12,327 nucleotides of DNA from Hyphomicrobiales bacterium (GTDB taxonomy: Bacteria > Pseudomonadota > Alphaproteobacteria > Rhizobiales > Beijerinckiaceae). The first letter of the stretch is position 1. Every line of letters starts with the position of its first letter. Below, piece after piece: positions 7,729 to 12,327 of this stretch. Under the pieces are notes generated by a model. It saw nothing but the letters and a program-made list of their open reading frames with translations. It ran no database searches and was not told the DNA's origin. A program made the translations under genes and the position numbers. Where the stretch lies: the NCBI GenBank assembly GCA_028865375.1, contig JAGWKJ010000039.1:1-12327 (forward strand), read 5' to 3'.

Positions 7729-8358
7729 TCACTGGCTCGACCAGACGATCCGCGCGATCCAGGACAGGTTCTCGACCGGGATGGTGCGGTCCACGTGGTC
7801 GGGATTGAGCGAGCGCAACTCGACCGTCTTGGAGGTGCGGCGCCGGAGTTCCTTGGCCATCACCTCGCCCTCGGTGGTGCGTACGACGACGCGGTCGCCG
7901 CGCCGCAGCGGCGCGGCCGGGGACACGATGACGATGTCGCCGTCGCGATAGACCGGCATCATGGATTCGCCGGAGATTTCCAGTGCGTAGGCGTGTTCGT
8001 CCTGCACCTGCGGGAACGCGACTTCGTCCCAGCCCGCGCCGACCGGAAACCCGCCGTCGCCGAAAAATCCGCCTGTGCCCGCCTGGGCCAGCCCGATCAG
8101 CGGCAAGGGCTTGACCGGGCGCTTGGCCGGCCCGTCGATGACGGCGACGAATTCGCCGAATTCGGAACCGGTGGCCGCGAGAATCTTGGCGACCGATTCG
8201 GTCGAAGGCCAACGGCGATGTCCGTCCGCCGACAGGCGCTTCGACTTGTTGAACGTCGTCGGATCGAGCCCCGCCTTGCGCGCCAGCGCCGACGCGGTCA
8301 TGGAATGGCGCTGCGCTAGGGCGTCCACCGCCTGCCAGATGCGTTCATGGGTCAACAT
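7729..8358 (-). CDS. HTH regulator with S24 (LexA/CI-like) peptidase domain
   Basis: This 209-residue protein has an N-terminal helix-turn-helix (about residues 19-42, TASALARKAGLDPTTFNKSKR) and a C-terminal S24 peptidase domain. Visible active-site features are serine S132 in SGESMMPVYRDGD and lysine K169 in VMAKEL, the Ser-Lys dyad of LexA, UmuD and CI. An Ala-Gly pair at A93-G94 (LAQAGTGGFF) sits where LexA-type proteins are self-cleaved. It is therefore a candidate stress-responsive, self-cleaving transcription factor. It is too divergent in its DNA-binding part to be LexA itself, and no phage genes surround it, so its targets are unknown. The ATG at 8358 is the first good start. It is divergent from DUF952-pyrD. 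An imperfect inverted repeat at 8373-8404 just upstream could be its own operator. Confidence 0.88.
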   Translation of the reverse strand: MLTHERIWQAVDALAQRHSMTASALARKAGLDPTTFNKSKRLSADGHRRWPSTESVAKILAATGSEFGEFVAVIDGPAKRPVKPLPLIGLAQAGTGGFFGDGGFPVGAGWDEVAFPQVQDEHAYALEISGESMMPVYRDGDIVIVSPAAPLRRGDRVVVRTTEGEVMAKELRRRTSKTVELRSLNPDHVDRTIPVENLSWIARIVWSSQ

Positions 8359-8372
8359 CGTCCGTCCCCGCT

Positions 8373-8404
8373 CGTTCGATACTCAGACAATCGTCCTATC
8401 AACG
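8373..8404. promoter_or_regulatory. Imperfect inverted repeat between S24 regulator and DUF952 gene
   Basis: CGTTCGATA (8373-8381) and TATCAACG (8397-8404) are inverted copies apart from one extra base in the left arm, with 15 bp between them. GACAATCGTC inside (8386-8395) is 8/10 self-complementary. On the reverse strand the arms contain TTGATA and TATCGA hexamers, which could double as weak -35 and -10 elements of the regulator gene. Autoregulation would fit an S24/CI-like protein. The rest of the 128-bp gap (8359-8486) shows nothing else clear apart from the DUF952 ribosome binding site. Confidence 0.25.
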
Positions 8405-8486
8405 TCTAGACCGCCGCGATCATTCATGCAATGGGCGTGAAGTCGTAATCCTGTCGTTGACCCATTACCCGGAGCGGAGACGCCGA

Positions 8487-8843
8487 ATGGCCGAGCGCTA
8501 CATTTACAAGATCGCGTCGGTCACGCACTGGGCGGAGGCGACCGAGCGGGGAGTCTTCGCGGGCGCGGCGGTCGACGCGGCCGACGGGTTCATCCATTTT
8601 TCGACCGCCGGACAGGTTCGCGAGACGGCGCGCCGGCATTTCGCGGGTCGCGACGATCTCGTGTTGGCGCGGATCGAAGCGTCGCGGCTCGGGACGGCCT
8701 TGCGTTATGAACCGTCGCGCGGTGGCGACCTGTTCCCGCATCTCTATGGGCAATTGCCGATGTCGGCGGTCGCGTGGACTAAGCCGCTACCTTTGCGCCC
8801 GGACGGCGTCCACGCCTTTCCCGATCTCGCGGACGCCGCATGA
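8487..8843 (+). CDS. DUF952 family protein
   Basis: This 118-residue small soluble protein matches the DUF952 family. Its two hallmark motifs are DGFIHFST (33-40) and GGDLFPHLYG (79-88, with H85), separated by a region containing DDLVLARIE. The biochemical function of the family is not established; the conserved histidines suggest a catalytic or ligand-binding site. The frame is open from a TTG at 8457, but the ATG at 8487 is preferred because GGAGCGGAGA (8471-8480) lies at good ribosome-binding distance and the family N-terminus (YIYKI) follows at once. Its stop overlaps the pyrD start in ATGA (8840-8843), so the two are probably translationally coupled and share a promoter in the 8359-8486 gap. 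Confidence 0.92.
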   Translation: MAERYIYKIASVTHWAEATERGVFAGAAVDAADGFIHFSTAGQVRETARRHFAGRDDLVLARIEASRLGTALRYEPSRGGDLFPHLYGQLPMSAVAWTKPLPLRPDGVHAFPDLADAA

Positions 8844-9889
8844 TCGACGCGCTTGCCGGCCTCGCGCGTCCGTTGTTCGACGCGCTCGATCCCGAGACGG
8901 CGCATCGGCTCGCCTTGCGCGCCTTGGCCGCCATGCCGCCGCCAAGGCCGCGGTCCGATCCCCCGGGCATGGCGGTCGACGCGTTCGGCCTGCGCTTCTC
9001 CAATCCGATCGGCCTCGCCGCGGGATTCGACAAGGACGCAGTGGCGGCCGACGCGCTCGGCGCGCTCGGCTTCGGCTTCGTCGAGGTCGGCACTCTCACC
9101 CCACGTCCGCAAGCCGGCAATCCGCGGCCGCGCCTGTTCCGTCTGCGCGCGGAACGCGCCGTCATCAACCGCATGGGCTTCAACAACGCCGGACACGCGG
9201 CCGCGCTCGCGCGCCTCAAGGCCCACCGCGGCGGCGGACCGCTCGGCGTCAACGTCGGCGCCAACAAGGACGCGCCCGACCGCGCGGCCGATTACGTCGC
9301 CGGCGTCCGCGCCTTCGCGGAGGTCGCCGATTGGCTGACGATCAACGTCTCGTCGCCCAACACGCCGGGCCTGCGCGACCTGCAATCGCGCGCGGCGCTG
9401 GACGACCTTCTGGCGCGCGCGATCGACGCGCGCGCCGCGGCGCCGAAGTCCCCGCCGCTCCTGTTGAAGATCGCGCCCGACGTCGGCCCCGCCGAGCTCG
9501 ACGACATCGTGGAGGTTGCGCGCGCCCGGCGCATCGACGGCCTGATCGTCTCGAACACCACGGTCTCGCGTCCGCCCGGATTGTCCGGCGCCGCCGCCTT
9601 CGAATCCGGCGGCCTATCGGGTGCGCCCCTGTTCGATCTCTCGACGCGGGTCCTGCGCGAGGCGCATCGGCGCGTGGGAGGCCAATTCCCCTTGATCGGG
9701 TGCGGCGGCATCGGCGACGCGGACGCGCTGGTGGCCAAGCTGGAGGCCGGCGCCGCGTTGGTGCAGGTCTATACCGCCTTCGCCTATGGCGGACCCGGCT
9801 TCATCACTCGATTGCGGCGCGACCTGCCGGGCGCGCTGGCGCGCCGCGGCCACGCGAGCGTCGCGGCCGCGACCGCGTCGGCGGCCTAG
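8840..9889 (+). CDS. pyrD: Dihydroorotate dehydrogenase (quinone), class 2
   Basis: This 349-residue enzyme oxidises dihydroorotate to orotate with FMN and passes electrons to membrane quinone (EC 1.3.5.2), the fourth step of pyrimidine synthesis. Class 2 signs are the N-terminal helical extension (residues 1-40, LARPLFDALDPETAHRLALRAL) that docks on the inner membrane, and a serine rather than cysteine catalytic base in NVSSPNTPGLR (169-179). Other family motifs include SNPIGLAAGFDKD (54-66), INRMGFNNAG (109-118), GVNVGANKD (136-144), and an FMN-phosphate loop GCGGIGD (287-293). Length fits the family (about 340-360). The ATG overlaps the DUF952 stop. The stop codon TAG is embedded in a CTAG shared with the stop of the convergent leuC gene. 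Confidence 0.96.
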   Translation: MIDALAGLARPLFDALDPETAHRLALRALAAMPPPRPRSDPPGMAVDAFGLRFSNPIGLAAGFDKDAVAADALGALGFGFVEVGTLTPRPQAGNPRPRLFRLRAERAVINRMGFNNAGHAAALARLKAHRGGGPLGVNVGANKDAPDRAADYVAGVRAFAEVADWLTINVSSPNTPGLRDLQSRAALDDLLARAIDARAAAPKSPPLLLKIAPDVGPAELDDIVEVARARRIDGLIVSNTTVSRPPGLSGAAAFESGGLSGAPLFDLSTRVLREAHRRVGGQFPLIGCGGIGDADALVAKLEAGAALVQVYTAFAYGGPGFITRLRRDLPGALARRGHASVAAATASAA

Positions 9890-11292
9890 CTCCAGTCGCG
9901 TACGTCGACGAAACGCCCGGCGATGGCGGCGGCAGCGGCCATCGCAGGCGACACGAGATGCGTGCGCCCCTTGAAGCCCTGCCGACCCTCGAAATTGCGG
10001 TTCGAGGTGGAAGCGCAGCGCTCGCCAGGGCTCAGCTTGTCGGGGTTCATGGCGAGGCACATCGAGCAGCCGGGTTCGCGCCACTCGAAGCCGGCCGCCT
10101 TGAAGATCGCGTCCAGTCCCTCGGCCTCCGCCTGCGCCTTCACGAGACCCGAGCCCGGCACGACCATCGCGTTCACGGCGTCGGCGACCTTGCGCCCTTC
10201 GACGATCTTGGCAGCGGCCCGCAGGTCCTCGATGCGGCCGTTGGTGCACGAGCCGATGAAGACGCGGTCGATCCGGATGTCCTTGATCGCTTCGCCGCCC
10301 GACAGCCCCATGTATTCGAGCGCGCGCTTGATCGAGGCGCGTTTCTGCTCGGACTGGCCGTCGACGACCTGCGGCACGACCCCGTTGACGGACACGACGT
10401 CCTGTGGGCTCGTTCCCCACGAGACGATCGGCGGAAGCTTGGCGGCGTCGAGCCTCACCTCGGCGTCGAAATGCGCGCCGTCGTCCGACTTCAGCGATTC
10501 CCAATAGCGGACGGCCTCGTCCCATTGCGCGCCCTTGGGCGACATCGGGCGGTCTTTCAGATAGGCGACGGTCTTCGCGTCCGGCGCCACGAGGCCGGCG
10601 CGCGCGCCGCCCTCGATCGACATGTTGCAGACCGTCATGCGGCCTTCCATCGACAGCGCGCGGATCGCCTCGCCCGCGTATTCGATGACGTGGCCGGTGC
10701 CGCCCGCCGTGCCGATCTCCCCGATGATGGCCAGGATGACGTCCTTGGCGCCGACGCCCGCGGGAAGCGCGCCGTCCACCGTGACGCGCATGTTCTTGGC
10801 CTTCGCCTGGATCAGCGTCTGGGTGGCGAGCACGTGCTCGACCTCCGAGGTGCCGATGCCGTGCGCGAGCGCGCCGAACGCGCCATGGGTCGAGGTATGG
10901 CTGTCGCCGCAGACGATCGTGGTGCCTGGCAGCGTGAAGCCCTGCTCGGGCCCGATGATGTGGACGACGCCCTGTCGGCGGTCGAACTCGTTGAAGTATT
11001 CAATGCCGAAGTCGGCGGCGTTCTTCGCCAGCGCCTCGACCTGCTGGCGGCTCTCGGGGTCGGAGATGCCGACGCTGCGGTCGGTGGTCTGGATGTTGTG
11101 GTCGACCACCGCCAACGTCTTGGAAGGCGCGCGAACCTTGCGGCCGCCGGCGCGCAAGCCCTCGAACGCCTGCGGCGACGTCACCTCATGGACCAGATGA
11201 CGGTCCACGTAGAGGAGATAATCGCCTTCCGGACGCTTTTCGACGACATGGGCGTCGAAGATCTTGTCGTACAGCGTGCGCGGCGCGGCCAT
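9886..11292 (-). CDS. leuC: 3-isopropylmalate dehydratase large subunit
   Basis: LeuC pairs with LeuD (not in this window) to isomerise 2-isopropylmalate to 3-isopropylmalate in leucine synthesis (EC 4.2.1.33). It is an aconitase-superfamily protein, and the three cysteine ligands of its [4Fe-4S] cluster are present: C349 in IGSCTNGR and C409/C412 in PGCSMC. Other family motifs are CGDSHTSTHGAFG, GTSEVEHV, and the R-rich TSNRNFEGRQG near the end. The frame is open from an ATG at 11403, and ATGs also occur at 11301 and 11292. The 11292 start gives MAAPRTLYDKIFDAHVV, the usual LeuC N-terminus, and 468 residues, close to the typical 466-470, with a GGGA stretch 9 nt upstream; 11301 adds only three residues. 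It is divergent from the peroxiredoxin gene. Confidence 0.96.
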   Translation of the reverse strand: MAAPRTLYDKIFDAHVVEKRPEGDYLLYVDRHLVHEVTSPQAFEGLRAGGRKVRAPSKTLAVVDHNIQTTDRSVGISDPESRQQVEALAKNAADFGIEYFNEFDRRQGVVHIIGPEQGFTLPGTTIVCGDSHTSTHGAFGALAHGIGTSEVEHVLATQTLIQAKAKNMRVTVDGALPAGVGAKDVILAIIGEIGTAGGTGHVIEYAGEAIRALSMEGRMTVCNMSIEGGARAGLVAPDAKTVAYLKDRPMSPKGAQWDEAVRYWESLKSDDGAHFDAEVRLDAAKLPPIVSWGTSPQDVVSVNGVVPQVVDGQSEQKRASIKRALEYMGLSGGEAIKDIRIDRVFIGSCTNGRIEDLRAAAKIVEGRKVADAVNAMVVPGSGLVKAQAEAEGLDAIFKAAGFEWREPGCSMCLAMNPDKLSPGERCASTSNRNFEGRQGFKGRTHLVSPAMAAAAAIAGRFVDVRDWS

Positions 11293-11430
11293 GGGGGACA
11301 TCCCGTCGATTTCGGATTGGGCGCCTTTTACTCCGCCGGGACCCGAAGGTGAAGGGGCCGCCTCGACGTCGCGCGCGGGCGGGGATAGCGTGCCCACGCG
11401 CATTGGACTTCAATTCAAGGGAAACGAACG
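11293..11430. promoter_or_regulatory. Divergent leuC / peroxiredoxin promoter region
   Basis: This 138-bp gap must carry promoters for both genes. On the reverse strand, TTGAAG (11408-11413) and GCTATC (11384-11389) are separated by 18 bp and form a plausible leuC promoter. If used, the ATG at 11403 would lie upstream of the transcript, which supports the shorter LeuC start. On the forward strand only the AAGGGAAACGA ribosome binding region before 11431 is clear. No leucine-rich leader peptide or attenuator hairpin was recognised. Confidence 0.3.
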
Positions 11431-11916
11431 ATGACGATCAAGGTCGGTGACCACTTGCCCTCCGTGTCGTTGCGCGAACCTTCCGCCGACGGACCCAAGA
11501 CCATTCAATCCGCCGACATCATGAAGGGCCGGCGGATCGTGCTGTTCGCGGTGCCCGGCGCTTTCACGCCGACGTGCCATCGCAATCACCTTCCGGGATT
11601 TCTCGCCAACGAGGCGGCGTTGCGCGCCAAGGGCGTGGACGAAATCGCCGTCATCAGCGTCAACGACGTGCACGTGATGAAGGCTTGGGAGGAGGCGACG
11701 GGCGCCAAGGGCAAGATCAGGTTCCTCGCCGACGGCAACGCGGATTTCGCCCGCGCGGTCGGCCTGACCTTCGACGGCGCCGGCGGCGGCATGGGCGTTC
11801 GCTCGCAGCGCTACGCCATGTTGGTCGAGGACGGCGTCGTGAAGGTCCTCAACGTCGAAGACGCACCGGGCAAGGCCGACGTGTCGAGCGCGGGCGAGAT
11901 CCTGAAATCGCTGTGA
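11431..11916 (+). CDS. Peroxiredoxin, Prx5 subfamily (single-cysteine)
   Basis: This 161-residue thiol peroxidase reduces hydrogen peroxide and organic peroxides. The peroxidatic cysteine is C49 in the Prx5 signature PGAFTPTCHRNHLPGF, and the active-site Thr (T46) is present. An arginine in GVRSQRYAMLVEDG (about 123-136) fits the conserved active-site Arg. No other cysteine occurs in the protein, so there is no resolving cysteine, and it must be reduced by an outside thiol, probably glutathione/glutaredoxin as in other one-Cys Prx5 proteins. There is no signal peptide, so it is cytosolic. AAGGGAAACGA precedes the ATG. The stop overlaps the P450 start in GTGA (11913-11916), indicating translational coupling. 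It is divergent from leuC, whose Fe-S cluster is peroxide-sensitive, though any functional link is inference. Confidence 0.94.
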   Translation: MTIKVGDHLPSVSLREPSADGPKTIQSADIMKGRRIVLFAVPGAFTPTCHRNHLPGFLANEAALRAKGVDEIAVISVNDVHVMKAWEEATGAKGKIRFLADGNADFARAVGLTFDGAGGGMGVRSQRYAMLVEDGVVKVLNVEDAPGKADVSSAGEILKSL

Positions 11917-12327
11917 CGGCGGCGCGCTTCCGGCCGCCGGCCCCGACGCCGCGCGACAAGCCGCTGTCGACGCTGGCGCTGCTGGGCGCGTTGGCGCGCG
12001 ACCCGCTGCTGATCTGGCACCGCGTCCATTACGAATTGCCGGTGGTGGCCGCCGACACGGCGATCGGCCCGACCGCCGTCGTCAGCGATCCGGACGGGAT
12101 CCGGCGCGTGCTGGTCGACAATTTCGCGAACTACCGCAAAGACGACGTCCAACGCTCCATGCTCGGCGCGAACCGCGACGGCGGCGTCGGGCTGTTGCTC
12201 GCCGAGGGAGACGCGTGGCGGCGGCAGCGCCGCGCGCTCGCCGGTCTGTTTGCGCCCCGCGCGGTGGCGGCCTTCGCGCCAGCGATGGCCGCGGCGGCGG
12301 CTACCACCGCGGACGCTTGGACGCGTC
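11913..12327 (+). CDS. Cytochrome P450, N-terminal fragment (cut by window edge)
   Basis: From a GTG at 11913 the frame is open to the window end, giving 138 residues. The segment VVSDPDGIRRVLVDNFANYR (56-75) is the beta1/B-helix region of P450s. LLLAEGDAWRRQRRALAGLFAPR (94-116) contains the C-helix WxxxR motif (W102, R106) that contacts a haem propionate. The haem cysteine loop, ExxR and I-helix threonine would be beyond the edge. There is no membrane anchor, so it is a soluble bacterial P450 that would need separate ferredoxin/reductase partners. The GTG start overlaps the peroxiredoxin stop by four bases. The substrate cannot be predicted. Confidence 0.85.
   Translation, partial: MTAARFRPPAPTPRDKPLSTLALLGALARDPLLIWHRVHYELPVVAADTAIGPTAVVSDPDGIRRVLVDNFANYRKDDVQRSMLGANRDGGVGLLLAEGDAWRRQRRALAGLFAPRAVAAFAPAMAAAAATTADAWTR

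Noticed and set aside
8707..11352. An 881-codon open frame on the forward strand
   Set aside because: It runs out of frame through DUF952 and pyrD and then antisense to leuC, all of which have clear family motifs; its own translation has none.
11293..11403. N-terminal extension of LeuC from the ATG at 11403, or a leucine leader peptide
   Set aside because: The extension is Pro/Gly-rich and unlike LeuC N-termini, is in frame with leuC so cannot be a separate leader, contains no leucine run, and may lie upstream of the transcript.

Overview
This is a GC-rich stretch with tightly packed genes. It looks like the chromosome of an alphaproteobacterium, most likely of the order Hyphomicrobiales (Rhizobiales). 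The evidence is a class I (archaeal-type) lysyl-tRNA synthetase, an MbfA-type membrane ferritin/iron exporter with a candidate Irr-type iron control element in front of it, and a DUF952-pyrD pair. A family-level assignment is not possible from the window alone. No transposase, integrase, tRNA, rRNA, CRISPR array or prophage structural gene is visible. Base composition is even, so this reads as ordinary core/housekeeping chromosome rather than an island.

There are ten complete genes and two cut by the window edges, with the strand changing repeatedly: NUDIX(-, partial) | mbfA(+) > < MsbA-like ABC exporter(-) and amino-acid-type solute-binding protein(-) | glycosyltransferase(+), lysS(+) > < S24/HTH regulator(-) | DUF952(+), pyrD(+) > < leuC(-) | peroxiredoxin(+), cytochrome P450(+, partial). 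The four divergent gaps (184-297, 4054-4116, 8359-8486, 11293-11430) must hold the promoters. The three convergent junctions are very short (27 bp, 22 bp and a 4-bp overlap), with no room for ordinary intrinsic terminators.

Functional themes: iron storage/efflux (mbfA); envelope lipid or drug export plus a solute-binding protein (1297-4053); membrane polysaccharide or glycolipid synthesis (4117-6027); translation (lysS); pyrimidine synthesis (pyrD); leucine synthesis (leuC); and peroxide defence coupled to a P450. Translational coupling is visible at two places: ATGA between DUF952 and pyrD, and GTGA between the peroxiredoxin and the P450.

No clearly new system was found. The observations most worth following are the near-palindromic ICE-like site at the mbfA start, the amino-acid-type binding protein placed before an exporter rather than an importer, the glycosyltransferase with a GspE/MshE-like N-terminal domain, and the peroxiredoxin-P450 coupling. 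Several very long open frames (up to 951 codons) are antisense or out-of-frame shadows caused by high GC and were rejected.
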